Assembly (NCBI GenBank): GCA_958510875.1
Contig: OY294067.1
Location: forward strand, 29,624,912-29,688,911
Source: Endomychus coccineus
Lineage: Eukaryota > Arthropoda > Insecta > Coleoptera > Endomychidae
Direction of reading: 5' to 3'
Length of the DNA stretch: 64,000 nucleotides
This document shows positions 42,090-52,432 of the stretch, in pieces (positions within the stretch are counted from its first letter, which is position 1; every line of letters starts with the position of its first letter). Made by a program: the position numbers and the translations under genes. The notes beneath the pieces are model-generated. The model was not told where the DNA came from and ran no database searches. It saw only the letters and a program-made list of their open reading frames with translations.

Positions 42090-42932
42090 ATACTCATCGT
42101 TGGAGCCAAATATCTTTACATCGAGGCATTTCTTCAAGTTTTGAAATGAATGAAGATCGCAGGGGGTAAATCTGGAGACTATGGTGGATGACAAACCAAT
42201 TCGTAGCGCAATTCATTTAATTTTGCCATTGCGACTGCGGACCTGTGCGCCGGTGCGTTGTCCTGCTGAAAGATCCCTTTTTTATTTGCGAAATGACCTG
42301 AGCTTCAAATCGGCGTTGAATCGATCCAACAGCTCTGCAAATATACGCCGGTGATCGTTTTGCCTTTTTCAAGGTAATCGATATGAACGATACCGTGTGA
42401 ATTCCAAAAACTGTCGCCATGACTTTGTTGGCCGATAAACCCATTTTGACCTTTTTCGACTTCGATTCGCCAGGACCAGTGCAATGTTTCGACTGTTCTT
42501 CGGTCTCTGGTGTGTTGTGATGCACTTCAACTCGCCGCTCGTCCAATATCATACCATGGATTTTATTGACCATTTCTGGCGTTGTAGCCTTAATTGGACG
42601 TCCAGAACGTTAGGCGTCCTTTGTGGTCATACTACCACAACGAAAATGAGTAAACCACTTGTGAATCATTCCAATCGATGGTGAGGAATCCCCATAATAA
42701 CAAGCGATGCTTTGGTTTGCGTAATATTTTTTCCACCCAAGAAACAATGTTTAATCAAGACGCAAAATTCACTTTTTTCCATGTTTACAAAAATCTTCAA
42801 GGTTGCTTGCTTTCGATGGGTGTCAAAACAGAACTGAATGACATCTCAGTCTAAAAGTCACAAATGTCACATGGGATTTTCGATTGTAGAGCCATCTGTT
42901 TTAATTTTCAGGAACTTTTCACCTGGCCTCGT
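42090..42932 (-). pseudogene. mariner transposase relic, copy 2, with one TIR
   Basis: From 42932 the minus strand starts with the TIR TACGAGGCCAGGTGAAAAGT, then the transposase MEKSEFCVLIKHCFLGGKN (helix-turn-helix), after a shift SIGMIHKWFTHFRCGSMTTK-like sequence, TTPEMVNKIHGMILDERRVE, then straight to HHNTPETEEQSKHC. The span containing the rest of the DNA-binding region and the first catalytic Asp (V-D-E-T-W-I) is deleted. MGLSANKVMATVFGI and KKAKRSPAYICRAV follow, then a decayed second motif and HPP-stop-SPDLPP. The deletion differs from that in copy 1 (2395-3073), so each arose independently. Confidence 0.85.
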
Positions 42933-44394
42933 ATAATATTATATGACCAAATCGATATCTATAATTCACCACTTGTCAACAATTTTGTAAATAAGCTCCC
43001 ACCCAAACCATTGTTTACCCCCATCCCTCAATTTGCAGGCATTTTTTCTAAATTAAATGTTACCAGTTTTGTGTATATTAATATCCAGGACCTTACATAA
43101 ATAATTGATAAAAGTAACCACAAAATGCTCTCAAATTACTGACAATCTGTTTTGTTCATAAAATTACAACATTCTGATTCAAAATCAGAATTCTATATTC
43201 TATGATCCTAAATATGCGGAAAATTGTATTGGAGTTAGATAAACTTGTTAGTTCATTATTAAATTAATAAAAAAGTGATGTTGTTCAATGATAAATACAT
43301 GTTCTGGTAGGGTATATTTGATTTCGAACGTATTTGTGAATAAAAAAATAACTAATAACAGTATAAATTATGTCGCGTCTCCCCGCAATTTATTTTAGTC
43401 CGAAATATAAAATATCAATTACATTGTTCAAGTAGGTACCAATGAGATCTTTAACCCTAGATTCGGAGTATTTTGAATAATCAGAGCAAAAATTAGTGAA
43501 CGTCGTTCACTGGTGGTATATAATTCATTATTTAAGTAAACATATGTGAGTATCCTACAGAACAGACTCAAAAACCCAACCGGAAATCGGAATTAACTTA
43601 ATCTTAGTTTTAAGAAATTTATAGTCATCTCCCCTATGTTTTCCTAAACGGTCAGACGTATTTATACAACACGATTAATTACTAATTTATTGCATGTTTG
43701 AGAGCCTTGTTTTTAAACATGCCGCCTGACAAATGAAAGCAAAAACTCATTTATAGCGATGAGGTTTTATCAAACTATTAATATCCGCAGTCGAAGACCT
43801 TCTACTTACACACACCTTCTACTTACACACAAACGAACGATTTATTTTTCCACAAAGATTCTTGTTCAGGAATTTTGAACAATTTTGAAATGGTGGCGAT
43901 TTGTGAGTAGATTCGTTCCTCTCTACTTTATGCAATTAGTGAGAATAGGCGTACCCCGGCCGACATCGCCCTACTTACCGTTCCGGTGACAGTTGTCTTG
44001 CGGCGACCTGACGGTCTACCACCCGTCATGCTTTCAAGAGTTGACAGTTGCGCACTTTTCCCTAATTTTCAGTTTCTAGTTAAACGGCACAACTTTTTTA
44101 AATTGTTGGAAATGTTGGCACATCTACAGTCTAGCTCCTTTCGAACGAAATGGGTGACTGGGGTTGGTTGTTACAGGGGCACGTTGTTACAGTTAGCTTA
44201 AAATGCGCGCCGAAAACAATATCGCGCTGTCATCTGCTCCATAATCATAATAAATCGAGCGTGATCTTCCATTGAAGTTGTGTTCCAATCAGCAGCTTTT
44301 ATACCGAATAAACTGTTTTAGTTGGTAAATTTACTGAAGACACACTTGCATGTAAGTAATATATTTCATCATTTTTCAATCTGTTCAAATTTAA
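42933..44394. other. Gene-free stretch
   Basis: AT-rich, with a somewhat GC-richer part at about 43920-44060. No domain recognised. Confidence 0.5.
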
Positions 44395-44402
44395 GGTTAG
44401 AC

Positions 44403-44687
44403 CATCGACATATACATATGGACTGCGCGTGGCAATGATAAGCGCGGGTAGTGCCGGCGTAAGAGAGGGCAAAACGAAGAGGACTAATACTGTCTTTATC
44501 TATCGGCTCGGGACGTGAACATACTAGCTACAGTCATGTTGCATTTCCATGGCAACGCAGCGGCCAATAGAAACGCGATAGATAAAGTAGATAAAGACAG
44601 TATTAGTCCTCTTCGTTTTCCCCTCTCTCACGCCGGCACTACCCGCGCTTATCATTGCCACGCGCAGTCCATATGTATATGTCGATG
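44403..44687. mobile_element. 285-bp MITE with 8-bp target duplication, P-superfamily-like
   Basis: Ends read CATCGACATATACATATGGA inward on both sides. The arms, about 110 bp, differ at only a few positions (TAAGAGAGGGCAAAACG against TGAGAGAGGGGAAAACG). Direct 8-bp repeats GGTTAGAC lie at 44395-44402 and 44688-44695. An 8-bp GC-containing duplication close to the GGCCAGAC consensus of Drosophila P elements, and a CAT start, point to the P superfamily; hAT is the alternative. No coding capacity; the arm identity indicates a recent insertion. Confidence 0.85.
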
Positions 44688-44885
44688 GGTTAGACATATT
44701 TAATTCATCTTGTTTCAACAACATCCGGTCGGGGTAGGTTGTTACGGTGTCGGTGGTGCTGGATTTTACGCTGTATTAACCAGCCCCAAAATTCAATTTT
44801 ACCCAAAAAGATATTAATAAAATGTGTAAATATATATAATTCCGTTTCGACAACAAGTATTTAATTATTTCCTTCAATGGGCAAT

Positions 44886-45320
44886 GCAATGAGAAACTAC
44901 AAAGGAAAAACAGAAAAAGGAAAAGTACCAACCAAAATATTTCGTGCGACTGCAAATGAAGTTCTGGAAAATGGAAGGTCCATTAGAACAATTGCTGATA
45001 ATATTCTATTCCTTTTATGACTTTACACAGATACTGTAAAAAGGTTAAAAGTAATGGTATATAGGTAATGTGTCTTAATTTAATAGAAATTTATTGACCT
45101 GATAATGACTTTACTCAGCTTTCATTAGCCATTCCTGATGATGACTTGGATCCTACCGTCTGATACATAAAAAATAGGCAAACTCTCCCTAATGCCAAAA
45201 AAATTAATCAAGAAGAAAAACGAAGGACAGCTGAGGAAAATATGGCAGTAAAAAAGAAAGGAAAAAAGCAAATAAGACTAGAAAACTTGTTGAACCAGGT
45301 TGAAGAATCATGATGTGATG
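44886..45320 (+). pseudogene. pogo-type transposase N-terminal relic
   Basis: The plus strand reads MRNYKGKTEKGKVPTKIFRA, VLENGRSIRTIADN, and after a shift IPFMTLHRYCKKVKSNG. R-N-Y-x-R-K-T-x-x-G ... G-x-S-I-R-x-x-A ... I-P-x-x-T-L-x-R-Y is the psq-type helix-turn-helix at the start of pogo/Tigger transposases. A later basic stretch (NAKKINQEEKRRTAEENMAV then KKKGKKQIRLENLL) may be its C-terminus, so the whole catalytic middle would be deleted. It could also be an exon of a host gene of this class, but the frameshift argues against that. Confidence 0.6.
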
Positions 45321-45710
45321 GCGATGATGCATCGTGTTTGGTTTGCATAAAATGTTTGCAATTCTAAATCAAAAATTGATAGTGTTTTTTATTTTACTTG
45401 TCAAAACAGTCACTCGGATGATGATATTTAAACTCGCTGTGGAGCTGGTTGTTACAATTTACATTAGTTGTCAAAAAAATTCAGATTTTTCGGGTCGATT
45501 TGTTATTACTAAATACCTACGCCACTGGACGTAATACCGGTCTGAACTTATGAGCCAATTTGATAAACTATCTACGCATCCACGGTACCAAATTTTATTG
45601 AGACATCTTAATTATCTTCGGAGGATTTATTCGTGTTTCGGGCGTCGCGTTTTGTGCGGGATTATAAAACCTTCTCGTTTCGGGCGTATCTCCTAGATGC
45701 AATAATAGTA

Positions 45711-45835
45711 GTTTACGTAACAAGTCTCGTAAGTGGTCTTTTACTGGACGAGTGGGCAAATTGCAGGGCGAGCCGCAGGCGAGTCCTGCAAGCCTGCGAG
45801 TCCAGTAAAAGCACTTTTGGAACGTATTACGTACA
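45711..45835. repeat. GC-rich hairpin with TTTTACTGGAC boxes
   Basis: GTTTACGTAACAAG...GTCTTTTACTGGACGAG is mirrored by GCGAGTCCAGTAAAAGCACT...ATTACGTACA. The loop repeats GCGAG/CTCGC and GCAGG/CCTGC several times (GGGCGAGCCGCAGGCGAGTC). Confidence 0.7.
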
Positions 45836-45974
45836 ATATTTTTTTTTAAACGGGCATTGTTGTACCATAAACTTCATATTATTGAGTTTACATTTTTATA
45901 ACAAGAACTCTTTATTAACTAATTTTAACAATTTTTTTTAACAATCGTTAATTTTTGGTTTACAAATATAAACA

Positions 45975-46274
45975 TTATTTTTGAATAGTTATATTAAACG
46001 TACAATTATTAGCATTACTTATCTGTAAGCACGGTATTTCAAAATTATTCGTTGACGTGAGATTTTTTGAACTGCTTACATTATAATGAGTTTTTGAGAC
46101 AATTTCTGTGTTTGAGTTACCTGCTTTTTGAATTTTGTTAGCTATATCAATCTTATTCTGAACTGAATCCTCAATGTAACCTTCGGCAACTTGAGATGAA
46201 CTCCAACCACCATGTCGTTTTAAGTTTATGATGTCAGCACCTCCGTTAGCTATCCATTTTATAATAAATGTCAC
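45975..46274 (-). pseudogene. Crypton-like tyrosine recombinase relic, copy 2
   Basis: About 100 residues: ANGGADIINLKRHGGWSSSQ, VAEGYIEDSVQNKIDIANKI, then a Ser/Asn-rich tail ending NANNCTFNITIQK. It keeps the KRHGGW box and the nucleophile Tyr of EGYIE of the recombinase, but everything before them, including the H-x-x-R motif, is lost. The tail ending N-C-T-x-N-I-T-I is also recognisable (out of frame) at the end of copy 1. No stop within the fragment. Confidence 0.8.
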
Positions 46275-46426
46275 GTTTTCAACTAAACGTCAAAATATGT
46301 CAAGTTATTTTATGGTTTTAAATAATACAAAACTCGGTTACTATAGAAACCAATTGACCGCTATCTTAGACTAACTATTTTATTATTGTTTTCATTAAAG
46401 ATAGGCCGGAAAATAAATAAAAATGA

Positions 46427-46450
46427 GTCCGGTAAAAGCTTTTACTGGAC
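46427..46450. repeat. 24-bp near-perfect palindrome
   Basis: GTCCGGTAAAAG then CTTTTACTGGAC; a single mismatched pair. Same box as in the hairpin at 45711-45835, on the other side of the Crypton relic. Confidence 0.7.
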
Positions 46451-46858
46451 TATCACAATAATTTTCTGGCTCGGTCCGACAAAATGAGATTTTCTGACCT
46501 AAAAATAAACCGGAAAGTACTAATTTCTGGCCGGTTTTAAAAAAAATGTATTTGCAATACTTTCTCGTTTCGTGCGATTTAAACTGAACGTCTTAGTCTA
46601 TCATAGGATCGGTTGGATTATAGAGAAATAACAACTAATAATCTTATATGCAGTAGATATTTTTTATTTCTTAAAATTTACATTTGGGATACAAATTGAC
46701 ATGTCATAATAATAGTATTTACTGGTATTTACTCACACAATCGCTTAGTAGGAAAGGAAAAAATTACAAAAATAATAGACTTATAGATATTAACATTAAT
46801 GTTAATAGTAGATACCTAATTCAAGAAAAATAATACATATTATGCTTCTATTATTTAC

Positions 46859-47507
46859 TCAAATCTTATTGAATACACCTAAGCTTTGTACAAAATAGTC
46901 AACACCCTTATTTATACGACAATCTAAGTCACTGTACTTTTTTGCACGCTTTGGAGTGTTCATATTCAGGTCAGTTTGTTTTACAATAATAACGTAGTAC
47001 CGTATTTCATCATTAAGTATTTTAAGCAGTTCATAAATATTTGGATGCGCTTTTCCAACACGATTATTAAGTCGATGATGCCATCCTTCTACCGAATTTG
47101 TTGTGCAGTGTCGCTCCTTGTAGCAATTTCCATTATCAGAAGCCATGGCTCAGGAATGAACACTTTTGGCAAATGTGCCAGGGCTCCACACATACGTTCC
47201 CTAATCTCTGTATTAGTTTGTATCCTGTAACCAAACCCTACTCTTGCACTTTTCGCCACAGGCATTGATTGAAAGGAAAATTACACCCTTGTATTTTTAC
47301 TCCCAAAAAAGCTTGTGTTTGAGAGCGTTTATTGCTGCCCATTCAAAGTCAATCTGGGTTTTTCCTGGCTTAAATTTTGTACTTTTTTCCAACAGTGTAA
47401 ATATCTTTTATATGTGGTTCCTTTTCTGTCCGGTAAAAGCGCAAATCTACGTGTATTGTATACAATTGGTCGAACAGGGAACAACAGCTTTTAAATGTCC
47501 CGTCCAT
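46859..47507 (-). pseudogene. MULE transposase relic
   Basis: From 47507 the minus strand reads MDGTFKS, CCSLFDQLYTIHVDLRFYRT, then after shifts KDIYTLLEKSTKFKPGKTQI, DFEWAAINALK, GCNFPFNQCL, then CHTTNSVEGWHHRLNNRV-like sequence and GKAHPNIYELLKILNDEIRY. M-D-G-T-F ... T-D-F-E ... and T-N-x-x-V-E-G-W-H-x-R-L-N is the Mutator-type transposase layout: the first Asp (MDGTF), the second (DFE) and the C-terminal Glu (VEGWH) region are visible. Four or more frame changes. Confidence 0.85.
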
Positions 47508-47795
47508 AAAAAATTCTTAACCTGGGGATAAACGTGTCCTATCACTGCAAAAAACCAATATTCGTCGTCTATTAGCACAAGGTGTTACATTGTCTCCGGG
47601 ATGACGATTTCTTGCCGTTCCTTTAATAAAGATTTAATTCCCAAAGCTTTTTGCCTGCCTCTGTAGAATCTATCTTTGACGCACGAAATGAGAGGAATAA
47701 ACTCGATAATTTTTAATCCGTCCGAAACGAGAGGGTTACAGGTAGTTTTCGAATTACGCACAAAACGCGTCGCCCGAAACCACCCTTCGGAGATA

Positions 47796-48924
47796 CAAAC
47801 AAAATTAATTACAAAAAATTTATAAAATTGAAAAATTAAGTGTCTGTGCATATGAGTTAATAAAAACTTTTTTCTCTAAATCAAATTTTCTATCGACTGT
47901 TAAAGCTCTACTACTAAAACCTGGGATACCCTGTATAAGTATGAGCTATAAATTTATTTTAAAGTTTACGTAAATGATTTTAAAAATTCTTGAGTTGAAA
48001 TTGTAACAATTACCCCGGTCTCCCTTACCTCAATCACAACTCTACCGTATATATTTTTCTCTATCGAACTGGTACACTACGCTATCAATATACAACTTTA
48101 TTCAGAACCTAAAGGATAAATTGTAGAAATTATTAGTAAAATACCACTATAAATGTGTCATGTGTAGTCGTTTAATGGTAAATGTGCGAATAAGGAGTGT
48201 AATTTTTCAAATTCCCTGCTCCTTCGCCGCCCATTGTATTATATTATTCAATTAATTAATTGTTTTCAATAGGGCTGCCCACTATTACGTCTGTTTTGTA
48301 TGTTATTTATTCCCGAACATCCTGTATAGGTAATGGAATTAGACTGCGTTGTTTATTTATGGCTGCCAGTCTACATTTTTATTTCTAGCTCCATAAGTAT
48401 CGTAGCCGGCCATTGTCCTTGCAGGTGTTTTGACTGAACAACTTTTGTTACGCTTGTATTTGATTAACAGGCGACAACTCGTTGATAATGGTGTGGTGTA
48501 TATTGTGCTAAATAAATGTCAAATAAAACAAACGTAGTGATAGGAAATGGAGCTTACAGATTCAAGATTGTTGGAAATGAAGCTTCATAGCTGAAAAAAA
48601 AGTAATTCTAACACAATTTAAATTTCCAACGGCATTAAATGACTCTAATCTAATGAATATGCATAGTTTCTTTTTATTAGGTTCTCATGTTACTTTGACA
48701 ATATATTCTGAAATCGCGGGCCAAGATAACAATTTCTGTTGGGTATACAGTTTCTGGTATTTTTCCTGCCTCCAGCATAATACAGTGTAGAAACTGTAAA
48801 TAAAACCTAGATTCACACTTTAACTAATTATATATCAAGAATTGTATTATGACAAAGTGGCATCCTCACAGCTAGTTATTAAACTGCTTACAACTAAGAT
48901 GTAATTCTTTAAATACTATATTAT

Positions 48925-48925
<1 letters not shown>
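47796..48925. other. AT-rich gene-free stretch
   Basis: No recognisable feature. Confidence 0.5.
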
Positions 48926-49011
<86 letters not shown>

Positions 49012-49022
49012 TATATATATAT
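48926..49022. repeat. (TA)n microsatellite
   Basis: About 48 TA dinucleotides with one interruption. The open frame across it is meaningless. Confidence 0.95.
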
Positions 49023-49094
49023 ACTACATTAGGACTGGCGCGGCGTGGGTATGTGATTGTGATGATATTGTACATGACCAGACAGAGTGTTTTC

Positions 49095-50660
49095 ATATTT
49101 GAAGAATTTCCTTTAAACTACAGAAAGAAAACTCACATTCCTGGATGTCTAGTTCAGCGTTTTCTCCAATTACACCACTTGGGTCCCGTCAGTCTTATAT
49201 TTTTGTTTCTTTCCCTAATTGGCCACAATTCGAGTAAGTACATTAATAGATATGGAATTCAATTTTCTGAATTATGAAGATGACTTAGATAATTTAACAT
49301 AGGATTGTAAAGATGAATAAACGTAAAACATTGAACCATAGGCGGGATTCGAACCCACATTCCTGGATGTCTAGTCGAGCGTGTTTACCAATTACACCAC
49401 ATTGGTCCCGTCAGATTCTTATATTTTTGTAAATATAAAGCTCTGAAAGGATAGTAGATCATTGATGAACACAATGCGATTCTACGCTCCGCTATAGATC
49501 AACTATTCACGTAAATTCATCTAAAGTTCAATCGTTTTGAACTGAGGAGGGTAGGTTAGAGTATTAATATGGTTGATAATTACTCTGACAGTACTCATTC
49601 AATGACTGCATCCCGGTTTTTATAATTTCAACTGACTGAGAAATGTTCTGGGTAAGTATAATCAAATTTAAGGTTTCTTTGCCTAATTGGCGTATGGAGC
49701 AATGTTTTACGATTATTCATCTTTATAATCCTATGTTAAATTATCTAAGTTATCTTCATAATCAAGAAAATTTAATTCTATATCTTTTAATGAACTTACA
49801 CGAAATTTTGGCCAATTACGCAAAGAAACCTTGAACTTGTTTATACTTACCCAGAACCTTCCCTAATCAGTTCTATTGAAATATATAAGAACCGAGATGA
49901 TAATAGTAATACTCTAACCTACACTCAATTCAAAACGATTGAACTTTAGATGAATATGCGTGAATAGTTGATCTCTAGCGGATCATGGAACATTGTGTTC
50001 ATAATTGATCTACTATACAGATAATCCAGGCAATGAGCCGGGATTTCAGCTATAATATAGAAGACATGTAGGTCAGATTCGAAAAATTTTTATGGGTTTC
50101 GATTTGTGGGGTTATCAGGATCATTCATAACACATAAAACCTCACCGGTCACCCCCCCCCCCTTGGGTAGGGTGTAATTTCGAATTTAAAATGCACCAAG
50201 GGGGTTTTTTGGGTCCCTGATCACGATTTTGACGTCAGATTCACTTGAAATCAATTCTGGGGGTGGAGAATCGATCAAATTGCCCATTTTTGCACCCACA
50301 TAGATAATTTTGGCAATATATATTATTTTCAGATTTTAAATCCCGCAAGAAGGTTTTTTGGGTCGCTGATCACGATGTTGATGTCAGATTTACTTCTAAT
50401 CCATTCTGAGGATGGAAAATCGGCAAGTTTTGGCCATTTCTTACCCCCAAGGGTGAGGGGGAGGGTGACCGATGAGGTTTTATGTGTTGTGAATGATCCT
50501 CATAACCCCACGAATCGAATCTCACAAAAACTTTTCGATTCTAACCTACATGTTTTTTTTTCGGTTCGTTGCCTCGACTAAGAGGTTTATATTTACAAAA
50601 ATATAAGACTGACGGTAACAAAGTGGTGTAATTGATAAACACACTGGACTAGACATCCAT
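49095..50660. repeat. tRNA-derived SINE-like cluster with inverted units
   Basis: Three tRNA-like heads: about 49110-49205 (minus), 49327-49420 (minus) and 50600-50660 (plus, truncated). The middle one has an A box (TGGTGTAATTGG) and a perfect B box (GGTTCGAATCC). The body is also repeated: 49205-49326 is the reverse complement of 49697-49830, and 49470-49690 of 49810-50017. So at least two body copies face each other around about 49693. The heads cannot form a tRNA acceptor stem, so these are SINE-like, not tRNA genes. Confidence 0.7.
50028..50577. mobile_element. 550-bp inverted-repeat element holding two GGTCGCTGATC units
   Basis: The left arm (about 50028-50168) and the reverse complement of the right arm (about 50446-50577) share ACATGTAGGT(C/T)AGA, GTGGGGTTAT(C/G)AGGATC and ACACATAAAACCTCA(C/T)CGGT. 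The interior has two copies of a roughly 150-bp unit starting GGTTTTTTGGGTC(C/G)CTGATC at 50200 and 50352. No coding capacity. It lies between a SINE-like body and its head. Confidence 0.7.
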
Positions 50661-51914
50661 TTATATGTAAATAATAAACAAATTGTGCAAAGGCAAAATG
50701 AAATCATCTATTTCCATCCACTACGATTTTCTTACTTTCCTGCATATTTTCGGCCCTACCACCTACACAACAACCACCCTCCTCACAAGTGTGCGACGCA
50801 TTTTTTTCAACTTCCTGTAGATTGAATACTTATGATTCGCCAATAGCAAATAACTTTGTCAACGCCTTTTCTGAAACGTCATCTTAGGGGCTTTGCCACG
50901 AATTGAAGAATTTTATACATTCTTTGAATGAACTATTCTTGAGGAAGGTGACTATTTTTTAATATGTGAATGAGTTACATCATATTGTTACAGTGCTGAT
51001 AAACCAGCACATCCCCCCGAAACTCGACTTGTTCACAATATGTCAAATTTCACCATATTAATTTGGACAGATAAGAACTAACACTGAAAGTGTTTTTTGT
51101 GATTGCTCAATAGAATAAATTATTGAAAGAGAAAACTGAAAGCATAGAACTTATCAGCAATACTGTAGACTCAGTAGATAATGTAACATACGTTTTTGCG
51201 GGAATTGTACAAATTAATTTAGAATTTGTTTGGTCTGTACCTTCATTGATTCCATCAAGCTTTTAAAAGAATATTTATGTTTTATCAAACCAATTGATGA
51301 ATATTTATTATGTGCTATATCATCTCAAGCTATGTAGTCAAACCCTATTAAAATCAAAATACTAGTAGGTACTACTTTTTTTTTCAAATACTACTACACC
51401 CTATATATTCTTTCACACTCAGATTCTAAATTAATTAATTAGGCAACCAAATGTTCACATAGTAAAGGCCGAAACTCTAGATGCTAAGTTAATAGAAAAA
51501 GTTACCAAGGCAAAGTTAGCGTAACTCCCTTTGCTACGAATAACATGAATTGAAATGCATAACTGGATGTAATATGAATAAATTCCCACTGAGATATGAC
51601 CAATAACATTAGTGGAAATAGCGTAAGCTATTCAAATATGCCCCATAAATCGGAATTAGCCTAGCAAATCTAATACATAGTTAAATTACCAACTGCACGC
51701 ACTTACATTAAGTTTCCTCTGTTTGTTTATTCCGGATTACATTACATTAAACTAATGTATACTGAGTGTAGAATGTTTGATGAACTGTTTATGGAAATTT
51801 TGGAATAAAATTCGATATTAGTCCTTCATGCCTAGCATTCTCAATTTGAGGCGTACAAATTTAAAATGTTCCAATTATCTTGTATTCTATTAATTAATAA
51901 TCTGTATCTCCAAA
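50661..51914. other. AT-rich gene-free stretch
   Basis: Nothing recognised. Confidence 0.5.
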
Positions 51915-52432
51915 GCATTTGACTAAGGCTGGCACCAAAGCCTTCTTGGAACATTTGCGTCAAATGGTTTGCCGCCTCAACTTTGTCGCTCACTATCGAG
52001 TTTTATGTCAGATAGATCACTCCATGTGGTGGTTGATGGAGTATCCTCCGATACAATGGCTATCAACGTTGGTGTTCTACATGGGTCTGTCTTGGCACCA
52101 ACTTTGTTTCTGCTCCATATAAACGACCAGCTGTCCCGTCTACAGCTTTGCAGATGATGGTACACTTTATACCGCTTTCCTATCCAGAGCGAGACAGAGA
52201 CAGGTTGACGCAATTAATGGAGATCTAGCAACGATTTTGAAATGGGGATCTGATAATTTAGTAGAGTTTAATGTAACCAAAAATCAAGCTTGCTTCTTCT
52301 CCAGGAAGGCGGATCCCACAATCCCCAATAAGATGATATCAGATACAACTATCCCTATGAAGTTTTCACTACCAACAGCGCCCTCTCATGGGATGATTAT
52401 GTCCATTGCGAAAACCGCTCCACAATAAGCTG
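51915..52432 (+). pseudogene. LINE reverse transcriptase relic
   Basis: The plus strand reads AGTKAFLEHLRQMVCRL, then in a second frame SLSSFMSDRSLHVVVDGVSS, DTMAINVGVLHGSVLAPTLF, LLHIND, a break, FADDGTLYT-like bases at 52145-52170 (catalytic pair), then AINGDLATILKWGSDNLVEF, NVTKNQACFFSRKADPTIPN and WDDYVH-like bases. V-x-x-G-S-V-L-A-P-T-L-F...FADD...L-x-x-W-x-x-x-N-L is jockey-like RT from palm to thumb. Its end overlaps the start of the 12730-13355 fragment, so both are one family. Several shifts; truncated at the right. Confidence 0.8.

Larger units (their letters stand above)
45617..47795 (-). mobile_element. Mutator-like element (MULE) with TIRs
   Basis: The left end (45617-45690) and the reverse complement of the right end (47715-47795) share TTTCGGGCG(T/A)CGCGTTTTGTGCG and CTCGTTTCGG, in the same order, with small gaps. 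Between them on the minus strand is a MULE transposase relic (46859-47507) and, closer to the left end, a Crypton relic. I see no clear 8-9-bp target duplication at the ends. Confidence 0.7.

Noticed and set aside
44515..44724. Two open frames across the 44.4-44.7 kb region
   Set aside because: They are translations of the inverted arms of the P-like MITE, one on each strand.
48872..49096. Protein rich in Tyr and Ile
   Set aside because: Translation of the (TA)n microsatellite.
49327..49420. tRNA gene on the minus strand (A and B boxes present)
   Set aside because: No acceptor stem can form between the 5' and 3' ends, and the sequence is part of a repeated SINE-like unit with other damaged copies nearby.
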